NCBI GenBank assembly: GCA_009823395.1
Contig: CM020514.1
Location: 13,003,466 to 13,067,465 of the forward strand
DNA length: 64,000 bases
Origin: Thamnaconus septentrionalis
Taxonomy: Eukaryota; Chordata; Actinopteri; Tetraodontiformes; Monacanthidae
Direction: 5' to 3'
Program-made: the position numbers and the translations under genes
Shown here: piece by piece, positions 36,546 to 46,452 of the stretch
Position numbering within the stretch: position 1 is the stretch's first letter
Layout of the letters: every line of letters begins with the position of its first letter
Notes under the pieces: generated by a model
What the model was told of the DNA's origin: nothing
The model's database searches: none
What the model saw: only the letters and a program-made list of their open reading frames with translations

Positions 36546-39500
36546 CTGTCAAAACACAGACAAAAGAGTCACGTTTAGTTTCCACAGATGAAAGCTAAAT
36601 TAGAAACAGTTATATCTACTGTTGAGTGTTTTCCCGTACCTCCTTTGGCATTTATATAGGGCATCTGCCAGCGCCTTCAGGTAAACAGAGTTGTGCTGCC
36701 CTCGCTCCAGCTGACACTCATCGATCGAACAGTGGCTCCAGAAGACATCTCCGTCTTCGGGGATGGCATCGCATCTGGGCCTCTCTGTATACCCATCTGT
36801 CTCCAGATCCTCATCTCTGTGTTCTCTCCAGGCAGGCGGCTGATATCCTGAGATGCTGTACCTCTGGACGAAGAAGAGTTTGGGCTTGCCCACCAGGGCT
36901 CGACACCTAGTAGCTGTAAAAAAACGTTTGACTCTGTCCAGATCCAGACCGAGGGCATGTGGGTCGGTGCCGAAGATTTTACTTTCTGTGCCACGGCTGA
37001 TAATGCAACAGGAGAAGCTGTCACCATCTTGGATCTCCTTCATTTTCAGTGTCTCGGTGAGAGTTGCCAGAATTTCAGCAACACTCAACCACCTGTGGAG
37101 GATCACCTTGAAGTGAAGAGCCTTAAAGGTCTGCTCCAACATTTCTGTATGAAGAGAGAGAAAAATTCATATAAATTGTGCTGTAAAAATAGTTCACTCA
37201 AACAAATGAACAAACAAATCAAATGAAAGGGCATGTTATTATTATATGATTGGCATTATTAGTCTATTTCTTCTAATGGTCGGAAAGTTTTTTCAAGTGT
37301 TTTTTTTCTCTTTTTTTTTTTTACAGCACTACACATGAATGCATACACTCAGATACTTTGATTCTTTTATGTAGACTATCAAATGTTTCAACAATAACTT
37401 TTCACTTTTACCCAATGCTACTGCAATACGTTCATTGCTGAGATATGTACAATTATTTGGTATTTGTTATTTGTTAACAATAGTCTGTTATCTTAAATTC
37501 ATCAAAAAAGGACAGCTTGCTCCCGCCTGACTTATTTTTCTTGTCTTTTTTTACTCAGTAACAGTAACTTTAATGCACTTGATGTTTTTAGAACTTAGGG
37601 AATTTGTGTACATTTTCTGGGGGGAACTAAATACTATTTAACCAGAATGTAGGTAGAAAATGTCTCACCTCCATCGTTACCCACACAGTCAATGATGACA
37701 CAAACTCCTCTAGGGTTTGTGTTGAACTTGTAGTAATCTGGACAATGCTGTGATGCAAAGGAAACAACCAAAGCGGCTTCATGAGTGCACTTTCATTATT
37801 AAATGGAAAATTTTAAAAATACAGCATAAAAAAACAGCCAAAAGCATTCTTACCTCAGGACTCTGAGTCCTATATGCAGACACTGGTATGTTTCCTGATG
37901 ACAAAGAGTGATATGTTGTTATGAACAAGATGTTCTTGAAGAAAGTGGCAAGTCTGGGACTTTCCATTAGTTTCTGGTAAAAGCTAAAAAAAAACATGTG
38001 AAACTGAACTTGTTGACATTTTGCAGCTTCTGTCATGTTTACATGCCTTAAGGTTGCTGTGTTTTGGATCATGTAGCTGGTCTTACCACTGTGGAAGGAC
38101 TGCCTGGGTCTTGTTTGCAGTAGATTGTTGCATGGACTGGCTGGCGGGGGCCGACACTAAGGAGAAAATATGTTTTAGGAATGTTACTTTTATCGCAAAG
38201 TGAAGGAATGCAGTGGAAAAAGAAACTTTTGCTTTCATTCTTACAGGAAATCTCTCCGTTTGCTGTTGGAATGAATGTTGCACAGAAGTTCCAGCTGTAA
38301 AAAGAAAAAAGACATTAAAAAATACTAATTAACAATTGAGAAATTAAATGGGGTTGGGAAAAAAAGAGCCATTTCTGCTTTCTTTTGACTGAATGAACAA
38401 ATAATAATTTTATTCCTTGCGGTGTTTGTTTTCTGGCTAAAATAAATTTAATTTGGAGACAACTACAACAACAATCTGAATGCCATTTGCATTTCAACAT
38501 GGAAACTATGAAACAGAAATTCAGCAACCTAATTCCTTTTTTGGTCATTGTTACTACTCATACCTCACACTAAAAATGGCCAGCTACTGGAAATGTGGCC
38601 ACATCTATTTGTGGGCCCGGCCATATTTTGTGAAAAATATCTCAGCAGTCGTGTGGACTTTTGGATTTGTGCTTGGATTAAGACTAGGGACCTTGGCAAA
38701 ATAAAGAATTGAATTGAATTGAATTGAATTGAATTGAATTGAATTGAATTGAATTTTAAAAAAAATTGAATTCTTCTTTCATCTTTATAAAATTATGAAA
38801 CAATTACGCTAAGTTGGGAAACATTATTTCACTGTTCTTTTGACAGTCTAGTCAGACATATGGGGTATTCACACGTCTACTATGCAAAAGGCTATGTCAC
38901 ATGTGCTTTTTGAATAAAACTCAGTTCCCTTTTTCGAGACAAATTGGGAAACTGAGTTTATAATTAAATACATTCTCACCTGACATCTTATACGCAGTCA
39001 CTTTCTTGGCCAAGTCCATTCGACCGATCTCGCTCAAGCATTCCTCAACAAGGTTTACGCTATCAGATGAAACCATGTCAAGTTTCTCGAGCTCAGCAAT
39101 CACATCCAGAAAGCACTGAAACAGAAGTGACACAATGGAGTGCATGTCCTTTTTTTTCGGAAATTACTCAGTCAGGTGATTTTACATTAAAACCCCATGT
39201 AGGAGCCAAACTGTTTCTTCTTCTTCTCCTTCATATTTAAAAGAAAAAACAAAAGAAACTTCTGTCTTACCTTCGCCTTTTCCATTCTCTCACGAGGTAA
39301 CCTATTCCCGAATAAGAATTTCACGCTGCTCACATCTTCATCTGTCATATCGTCACTTAAATCCGCCATTAATACTCTGTAACAATACAAAAACAAATTC
39401 ACACAGAGGTCCCCCGGGGACTCTGACCTCGACCCGGCACAGGTGCGCTTGAAGAACACGCCATACCTGAATCCTGGCAGGAGCGGCGTGTGTGGCCGCG

Positions 39501-39759
39501 TCCTCTCCACCTCCTCCTTGCTGCTCTTGAACACCCTCCTCAGGATGTCGAAGCGCCTCAGCTTGACCATCAGCTCCCTCAGAAAAAGGTGGCCGCCTTC
39601 GTCGTGCTGCATCACCTTGCGTGTCAGCATCTCCCTCATCCCAGAGACGCTGTCGTCCGGATCCAAGGCCCCGCACAGGTACAGGAGTGTCCGGCGCTCC
39701 TCGCTGCCCAGGGCCTCCGTTATCTGGTTGATCGCCTGGAGCTGTTCCGGAAGGGCCAT
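36416..39759 (-). CDS. cflar: CASP8 and FADD-like apoptosis regulator (c-FLIP), complete coding span
   Basis: c-FLIP binds FADD and caspase-8 at death-receptor complexes and limits caspase-8 activation. Joining eight exons (39759-39467, 39376-39271, 39115-38980, 38156-38087, 37983-37854, 37747-37669, 37144-36640, 36545-36416) keeps one frame across consensus splice sites and gives 482 codons; the human long form has 480. Two death-effector domains (about 1-80 and 98-170) carry the motifs RFDI (69-72) and RMDL (165-168). The caspase-like domain follows (about 250-482). The catalytic His is Arg322 (SRGTE) and the catalytic Cys is Tyr367 (VQRYS), as in c-FLIP and unlike caspase-8 or -10. An LETD|G site (385-389) matches the place where human c-FLIP is cut to p43. 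The ATG at 39759 has context GACATGG. Confidence 0.95.
36640..37144 (-). CDS. cflar: cflar coding exon 7 (p20-like core)
   Basis: 505 nt after acceptor TTCATACAG. It contains CCIISRGTE (His replaced by Arg322), GKPKLFFVQRYS (Cys replaced by Tyr367), the LETD|G cleavage motif and the FWSHCSIDE segment that corresponds to FWSLCTADM in human c-FLIP. It ends at donor GTACGG; the open frame beyond that donor is intronic. Confidence 0.95.
37669..37747 (-). CDS. cflar: cflar coding exon 6 (start of caspase-like domain)
   Basis: 79 nt; reads YYKFNTNPRGVCVIIDCVGN, matching the first strand of the caspase fold (human c-FLIP: KPLGICLIIDCIGN). It ends one base into a codon at donor GTGAGA. Confidence 0.93.
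37854..37983 (-). CDS. cflar: cflar coding exon 5 (linker)
   Basis: 130 nt; begins after a T-rich acceptor ending TTTAG and reads FYQKLMESPRLA. It ends phase 0 at donor GTAAGA. The linker sequence is poorly conserved, so support comes from splice sites and phase. Confidence 0.8.
38087..38156 (-). CDS. cflar: cflar coding exon 4 (linker)
   Basis: 70 nt; begins after TTTTCTCCTTAG and, joined directly to exon 3, reads VSAPASQSMQQS, a low-complexity linker between the DEDs and the caspase-like domain. It ends with two bases of a codon at donor GTAAGA. Confidence 0.8.
38245..38294 (-). CDS. cflar: cflar alternative 50-nt exon (candidate)
   Basis: A 50-nt interval bounded by a strong acceptor (TTCTTTTTACAG) and a consensus donor (GTAAGA). 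Spliced after coding exon 3 it reads AGTSVQHSF, echoing the GAGTS segment after DED2 in human c-FLIP. Including it shifts the frame of the next exon and gives a stop after 223 codons, close to the human short form (221). Leaving it out gives the full-length protein. It may be a regulated exon or a degenerate remnant; all three frames are open, so coding status needs transcript data. Confidence 0.5.
38306..38755 (+). mobile_element. Possible truncated retroposon with (GAATT)n tail
   Basis: Within cflar intron 3 (antisense to the gene), sequence ending in AATAAA (38701-38705 with flank) runs directly into ten GAATT units (38706-38755). An AATAAA followed by a short tandem tail resembles the 3' end of a LINE or similar retroposon in fish. 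The left boundary is not defined and no reverse transcriptase is encoded; family assignment is a guess. Confidence 0.35.
38706..38755. repeat. (GAATT)n microsatellite
   Basis: Ten uninterrupted pentanucleotide units inside cflar intron 3. Confidence 0.95.
38980..39115 (-). CDS. cflar: cflar coding exon 3 (DED2, second half)
   Basis: 136 nt; begins after TCTGTTTCAG and reads CFLDVIAELEKL, with the RMDLAKK motif near its end. It ends one base into a codon at donor GTGAGA. Confidence 0.93.
39271..39376 (-). CDS. cflar: cflar coding exon 2 (DED2, first half)
   Basis: 106 nt; begins after ATTGTTACAG and reads RVLMADLSDD, the family's DED2 start. It ends phase 0 at donor GTAAGA. Confidence 0.93.
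39467..39759 (-). CDS. cflar: cflar coding exon 1 (DED1)
   Basis: 97 codons plus two bases, opening MALPEQLQAI and containing the first death-effector domain with the RRFDILRR motif. It ends at donor GTATGG. The exon also carries 15 bases of 5' UTR (39760-39774) after an acceptor reading CGCACAG. Confidence 0.93.
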
Positions 39760-39858
39760 GTCGAAGAGCGTTGCCTGTGCGAGGGTTACAAGTCCAAGTT
39801 TTTGAAATAAGCACAGAATGAAGAGGGATAAAAACTAGCACGTGGGAAGACAACTCAC

Positions 39859-39960
39859 CCTTTCCGCGTTGAAAATGACGAAATGACGAGATCGAAAGAG
39901 GAATTCCCGCAACCCCCTGAGACGGTTGTGACGCACGGTAGAACCTCGTCAAGGGGAAGT
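39859..39960 (-). other. cflar: cflar non-coding first exon (5' end approximate)
   Basis: A consensus donor (GTGAGT) at 39858-39853 lies 84 bp upstream of the acceptor of the first coding exon. The bases between 39859 and about 39960 therefore look like an untranslated first exon. The transcription start is not determined. Confidence 0.6.
39900..39908 (-). promoter_or_regulatory. kappaB-like site at the cflar 5' end
   Basis: The minus strand reads GGGAATTCC, a near-consensus NF-kappaB half-symmetric site, within the presumed first exon or proximal promoter of cflar. Human CFLAR is an established NF-kappaB target, which makes the site plausible; a 9-bp match can also occur by chance. Confidence 0.35.
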
Positions 39961-41089
39961 ACCCAGAAAGCAGAACACCAACAAAGACTCTTTGATGCCT
40001 TAGGCACGAGATGAACCTGGAATGCACAGAATCACGCGCAAGTAATTACAACTGTAATGCCCTCAAGCCTCGCAGGGTGCACAAAAGGCAGACTCGCGTC
40101 AAAAGCAAAAGCGAAAATGAAAGTATTAATAATGATATAAAAATAAATAAAACGACTTCCTTATTTAAAGGCGCAACCAGCTGCGGCAGAATACTCGTAT
40201 TAGTGCGCTGCTTCCGATCTTAGTAAACTGTTTACTGGTGAGTGAATCGTTCAGATATTCTGTTGTTTGTCTGTAAAACTTAAGTAAGTAAACAACTTAT
40301 TTTGAAAAATTGACTTTCACAGGAAACTAAAATGGAATTAGAGAACTGTTCTGGTGAATTTTGTGGACGCTTCTCATGTAAGGTGCTTTCCCACCAAAGG
40401 GACGTTTTGTTATTTTTAGGAAATCAAAAAACATTTTTACTGGGAACCAAGATCCAAATTTAGGCTCAAATGAATTTAATTTAGTCATGTTTATTTTGAA
40501 TATGACAATAAAATCAAACAATTCTGAAATGAAAAACATACACAATTAATAACAGATTGAAATAGCAAAAAGAAGCAAAAAAAATAAAATAAAAGAATCT
40601 ACAAAGAATCCAAACATATCAGAAAATGACTTGTATACTGTCACCCCTCTTACACTGACTCACATTAAATAATTACATGCTGACTAACCTCGAGTTTATT
40701 TTCTTGCCAGAGTCACGGACCAAAAGAATGGACGAAGATCTGGATCAGGTCCCCATCAATTCTTACTTCAGAAAAGGATGGGTCAACTGTAGCAAACAAA
40801 TTTAACACATTTCACTCACTGACTCAAATCGAAACCGGGTGATGGGTTTCATCGCTCCACAGGAGTAGTTTTTGTATTGTGGGTATGTGGTGATTGTGAC
40901 TTTTCCGACAACTCTTGAAAGTATCACCGAGCGAGCTCCCCCTGCAGGCCGTCAGCGCTTCCTGCTCTGCTTGTGTTTTCTGCTTACCAAAGCGCTCCCT
41001 GAGTTCCGCACAGCCTGTCCAATCGGGTACCGCCTGGGTTGGTTCAGCAGCGTAACAGCGTAGAGAGGGGGGGGGGGAAATCATACGGA
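39961..41089. other. Head-to-head interval between cflar and hycc2
   Basis: About 1.1-1.2 kb separates the divergent first exons. It contains AT-rich sequence (40,130-40,680) and a more GC-rich, promoter-like stretch from about 40,920. I looked for ndufb3, which sits here in human, and see no matching frame. Confidence 0.5.
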
Positions 41090-41213
41090 GGTGCCACTGC
41101 TGCTCTCTTCACACTCGGAAGGATCAGTCGGAGGAGAGACACCTCACCTGGGTGATCGTCTCGGCCGCCGAACACGCACACTTACTTGACGTCGTCGCAA
41201 GCCTGCCTCAGCG
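41090..41213 (+). other. hycc2: hycc2 candidate non-coding first exon
   Basis: GC-rich sequence ending CCTCAGCG followed by an optimal donor (GTGAGTA at 41214). No ATG-initiated frame of note precedes it, and the coding exon 15.6 kb downstream has its own acceptor and UTR, so a separate untranslated first exon is required; this is the best candidate. The 5' end is approximate. Confidence 0.5.
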
Positions 41214-41419
41214 GTGAGTATTTCATTATTCTATTCGCGATTTCCCCCTTGCTATTTCCTGCTGATGACTTGGAACATCACCAACAACTGTGCTTTTGAC
41301 GTGACTGTAAAAAATCCGCAGCGGGGACCGTTTTTATTTCTTTTCTTTTTTTTTGGCGACGAACGTGGAGCAGATGCCCTGCCTGGCATAAACACACACA
41401 CCAGCAGCCCGCTTCGGCC

Positions 41420-41648
41420 TTGTCACGACCGGTGGTCGTCGTGGGGGGAAAGAAAATTAAGGACGAGGATGTCCGGCGGCTGCCGGAGAGGGCAAAGCAC
41501 GCTAGCGGGATAGGAGCCGAGCTAAGGTGGCTAACGACGTGGACGCACACGCTCAAGCTGTCGTGGCAGGAGGCAGCGGAACGTAAAAAGGCGTTCGCTC
41601 GTTAGCGCTTTAATAAAGTGGCTAGCACAGCTGGGCACAAGCGGCCAG
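41420..41648 (+). other. Alternative hycc2 5' exon or small upstream ORF (candidate)
   Basis: GC-rich sequence ends at a second good donor (CCAG|GTAAAT, 41649). Inside it lies a 61-codon frame (41420-41605, opening with GTG rather than ATG: the first codon is gtg or similar and should be treated with caution) with no recognised homology. It is most likely promoter-proximal or alternative untranslated sequence of hycc2. Confidence 0.3.
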
Positions 41649-43995
41649 GTAAATCAATCCCCCAACCGCCGTTCACTCGTCTTATTCAAACCAGCTTTTT
41701 GTTGACTGTTCGAATGTAAACAGTACGTTGGAATACAGTTGGAATTCATGAATATTTTCCTGTGGCACTGCTGGGTAAGCTTACAGAATTCCCTGCCGTT
41801 TGCTTGTTTAAAACGGCTTTATTTTGGAACTGATAAGCGGAAGTGCCAGGGTTTGTTGTTGTTTTTTTCGTTCCCCCTCACACCTGAAAGCTCGACGTTC
41901 ACCTTTTAGTACCTGATACACGTTCGATTTGGTGCTACGTGCTATGTCGAGTGTAGGGGCTGGGTCAGACTCGTAACGCCCGTGAATGCAGACGAGCTAA
42001 AAACTCAATCACTGTCAAATGCTGCAGATCAACCCGAGCCCTTAAATAACCTGTGCTTTAGGGTCTTGATTATGCACAGTGTTGTCGTCTTACCAAGGGG
42101 TGTCAGTTTGCAGTAGCTCGCCACGGTAACCAAAGTACACTGTATCTGTTTGGTTGTTACACTCTTGGCCGAAAGTGGGGGAAAAACAAAAAGAAGGATA
42201 CAATGCGAAGACGGAATCAAGGCAACAGGCATTAGCTTTGCAGCAAACTTTTCTTATTATTGTAGTCAAATATAAGGATGAATAAGGATGCATGTATTCA
42301 TGTGAATGCACAGTAGCTTTTATTATTAAACATCATCAAGGAACACAATGAGCATCAGTTTCAGAGGTGCAATTGGAGATCTGAGTGACAATACAAAACC
42401 AAAGAGGTTCATCCGTCTGTGTTTCCTTTCCTTTCCTGTTCACTCCTCGTTCCCCCATGATGCATTCAAGAGCCGAGATTCCCTTCAAGACGGTGATTTG
42501 TGGGTCACCGACTGGAGGGCTCAAAGAAGGAGACACAACAGAGAGGGATGAGAACAGCCTGCGGGTTGATGGTTCAACTTTTCACCCAGACATTTAATCC
42601 TGCTAAATCTCACTATTCCCACAGTGTTCCTTCATGAATTGTGCTTGAAGCAATGTTTGACGTTCGACCAATAGTTCTGGCGTTTTTGGCCGCAGCAGCT
42701 GATACTCCACAACTCATCTCCCCCGTCTGTCCTGCCAAGTCAGTTTGCACCTGTCCTGCCCATCCCCAGTTCATTAGTTAATATTTTCTGATGTCGGTGA
42801 TGCTGCCAAGAGGAAATTTGGCTAAAAGTACCAACCTTTAAAATGATTCCGTCGTGGCCAAAGGTATCTGGCCTTGCAAAGTGTGGAAAGCCAGATAATT
42901 CCATCTGCCATCTGTCGTTCATGCACAAATCACCATCACCATCCTCCACTTCCTCCTCCTCTCGCCTCCTTTCTTGCTCTATATCTGCCTCCGTGTGTTT
43001 TGGGACTAGGCTGTCATCGCAGCTGCGGCCCATTTTAGGCAGAAACCAAACGTAACCATTTAATCAAGTGGAATTTCTTTCTTTTTTTTAGTCTTTTCCC
43101 TCAGTCAATGTCAATAAAGGAAAGGCCGCACCGTGAACCTGCATCATTGAACTCACTTATGGAGGGGAATGATGTAGTGGCAAGTCATTTGCAGCAGATG
43201 TGAGCTCATTAAGGCAGCTTTAAGCTACAGCCAATGTTCCTCATAACTGTAGTGAAGAGGCAGAGTCTGTCGCCTCCCTCCCCACCTACAGCGATGCACA
43301 CGCCTGGCGGATCAAAGCTGTAATTAGCCTGCCATGGATTAGCAGTGGGGACAATTTTCCACTGTACCCGCTCCGACCAAGCCAGCACACAGGCACTCGC
43401 CGCCCCCCCAGGCCCTTGCCCTTCCCCTTCTTCTGCCCTGGACTTCCTCAACACCCAAACTGGAATGGGTGTCTCCTTGTCACTGTGTGTGCCTTTTGCG
43501 CCATATTCCGGAGGTTCTCTGGAAATCTGCTGGATATGTTTTTTGGCGCGCAGAGAGCCCAGCGGTGCTGCTGACTCACTGGGCTGCCAGGTCCGCCGCC
43601 TGCTGCTCATCATCTCCACCATCCTGTATTTCAAAGCCTCTCCTCCGTCAGACACACACAAGTTCACGCTGTTCCTCTCGGGGGCCTCGGATGAGGCGGA
43701 GCGGCGTAATGCGTGTACTCTGTTGTTTTGTAAATAAATCAATGCTTTCAGCAACAAGTGATTGCCACGAGAGGATGGGAATCGGCGGCGGAGACTGCCT
43801 GAGTCACTAGTGGTTGTATGCTGAGCGGGGCTAACAGTCGCGCACGGCGCCTTGCCTGTCGGAGAGTAAACGGTCTGCTGTCATGAACGCGAAGGTCTGA
43901 AAGCTGCAGCTCACATTCCTTTTGAATGTAAAAGATTCTCAGAAGACAGAAAAACTGTGGCCACACACTCGTAATCTTGTGTAAATTATCAATTC

Positions 43996-44344
43996 ATTTA
44001 GCAAGCTTTCGGGCCTTCCGACCTTCTTCAGGCATAGATAGACAACGAGTGAGTGTGGCTGTACTCAAAGGGGTTGTGGCGGTCACTTCATCTGATTGTG
44101 TTAATGCCAGACACCTGTGTAAGCATGGCAGAGTCCAACACAACAAAATGGGCACTGTAGTCCAACTAGCTGACATGTAGTCCCAAGTCAGGTATCACCT
44201 TGCACAGGGTCACTGAAACCAAAATACATATCCAACATCACATCCTTACAACAAAGTATCCATACATCAAATTGTATACAGTCACACTCACTGGTTGTCT
44301 ATCTATGTCTGAAGAAGGTTGGAAGGACTGAAAGCTTGCTAAAT
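43996..44344. mobile_element. Long-inverted-repeat element
   Basis: The left 62 bases (from ATTTAGCAAGCTTTC) match the reverse complement of the right 62 bases with only about six differences. The total length is 349 bp with a non-coding core. It could be a foldback/MITE element, or two inverted ends of a Penelope-like retroelement, since the CTGAAGAAGG...GAAAGCTTGCT arm recalls such termini. Flanking duplications are obscured by AT-rich sequence. Confidence 0.65.
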
Positions 44345-46421
44345 AAATTATTTATTAAATTATTAATGATTAATAATTAAATAAAGAACTCTACCCACAG
44401 TTGAGCAGTGGCTTTTTTCTACTTTTGGAAGAATGGAAAAGATATAAATGTGAAATATTTTTAGATGGAGTGTGTTGGGGGCTTGTTTTACTAAAGACTT
44501 AACTTTGCTGTCTACAGGGAGCTCATCACCATCTCGCCTTTCAGAATAAAGGTGACCAACAACACATTCATCCATACATTTTCAACACCCACTTCTTCCT
44601 GAGCTCAGGGTTCCTGGGACCAACATAACAGATCGCTGTTATTATTTTTCTGCATTCTTTGCAGGTCTTGTAACATTGTATGCCTTCACAACGCCAGCTT
44701 TGTTCTTGTTAATTTGGCTCTACGAAGGATTACATGCGCTCAAGGGGGAATATTATTATAATATTTGAAACATTCCACAATATGTTTGAGAAAATGGTTG
44801 AGGGTTCAACAACTTGGAGACCCATCACCAAAGCCCTGGTCAGCTGGCATGTGTGCGTGCGTGTTGATGGGGTCCGATTAACTGTATTATCCCTGGAAGG
44901 CGGTGGGCCTGGCACCAGGGAGGTGCTGAAGGTCTTTGTTCCGCTCGACAGTGCCAACACAGGCTTCAAAGTCCTCCAGTATGTTTACGGTCTTGCGTTA
45001 TTAATATCGCAGCAGCTCAACACGTGCAGGGAATAACAATTTTTAATCCATGTGTTTCTACTGAAGGGTACATGCGTCCGATTCATTGATTATAAAGTGC
45101 GAAAACAAATACAGTCTAGCGGCTAATTCAGGTTCACGGTTGTTTTTCCACATCTAACTCGATTAAATGGATGTGTGTGGCAAATTAAAGATCTGTACTT
45201 GTAACTTAGTTATGTGTAACTTGGTTGGCAGCCTGTGGAAAAACTTTCTTTCTTTTTTTCTGCAAACCATCAGCACCTCGTGGCGGCCAAAGTAGCAATA
45301 ACCATAATGACTTTTATTGGTAATTATAGTCTTAAACAAAGTTGTAACTATTGATAGGTGACTGAACTGCTCCTGAACTCTCCCACCGGGTGTCACATGG
45401 ACTTGAGGGGGCAAACACACAGCATGTATTATTAATACGGCGGCAGGGGAGGCCGTTTTCCGGAGCCATCGCGGCTGCCACTCTCCACCGGACTCGTGGC
45501 TTCCCACTGGATCAGCTTGCCGGTCACGACTCACCCGCCGTCTCTCTGAAGTTGATCAGATGCCAAAAGCCGGTCGACTCCGCGAGCCTTTGAATTATTG
45601 CCAGTTATTTGCGGTGGCGATATGATGAATAAGACTGGCTTTTGCCGATGCAAGCTGTGATATGAAAAGCATAAGAATAAAATTTTTCGATGTAATGAGG
45701 CTCAGTTCACTGCTGCCACTGTGGAAGAAGGGACATCACATTTCTGTTTTGGTCTGGTTCTGAATGACAAAGAGGTCTTTTTAGGCTGATATTACGACTG
45801 ATATAAGGAAGAAGGACAAATTTCCTACCAGTGTGTTTTCCATCCTGGTCTTGATACTTGTTGAACCTTTTGATTTCAAGCGAATGCACAATGTTACTGG
45901 TATGTTGACATGTACGTGATTGTCATGATTAACACAAATGAGTCAAAGATATGTTGCGTGTCCTGATCTTCATTGTGTGTTGACACACAAAAGATTGTGG
46001 ACTTTCACCTTGTGACGACTGTTCCTCGCTAATAAGTGGCAGTGACAGGGATGTAGGGTGTGGATTGTGAAATGTGTCCGTGCCAAAACGTCAACTCTTC
46101 AATGAGAACGTAGCATTGGTACATTTTATTGTCCGACGGTTAAAGATCTAATACTTATTAACTTGGAACACATTTTTGAGCCAAATCCGCTAATGTGCAG
46201 CTGGTGCTCAACGGCCAGGTTCTCTGGCTTGACTTTCCCCGTATTCAGCAATTTTGCGCGCACACACAGACACACACACACACACCCATACCCCTCCTCC
46301 CGACCCCCCATCCATCTGAGATGGTCAGACTCTCTCTCTCCCCTACATCCCTCTAAATCTCCGCTCTGCTGGCCCATTGTAAAAAGGACTGTGAAACAGC
46401 TTGTATATCAGTGTAGCATTT

Positions 46422-46452
<31 letters not shown>

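Noticed and set aside
36416..39759. Identification as caspase-8 or caspase-10
   Set aside because: Both catalytic residues are replaced (Arg and Tyr) exactly as in c-FLIP, and length and C-terminus match c-FLIP.
39353..40027. 224-codon frame, minus strand, overlapping cflar
   Set aside because: It is a shifted-frame shadow of the GC-rich DED1 exon and its upstream region; the correct frame is the DED one.
39960..41090. ndufb3 between cflar and hycc2
   Set aside because: No frame resembling the small complex I subunit is visible on either strand.
43209..43757. 182-codon frame, minus strand, in hycc2 intron 1
   Set aside because: GC-rich stretch open in three frames across both strands; composition rather than coding is the likely cause.
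44734..45036. 100-codon frame, plus strand, in hycc2 intron 1
   Set aside because: No recognisable domain, no splice context, and an equally open opposing frame.
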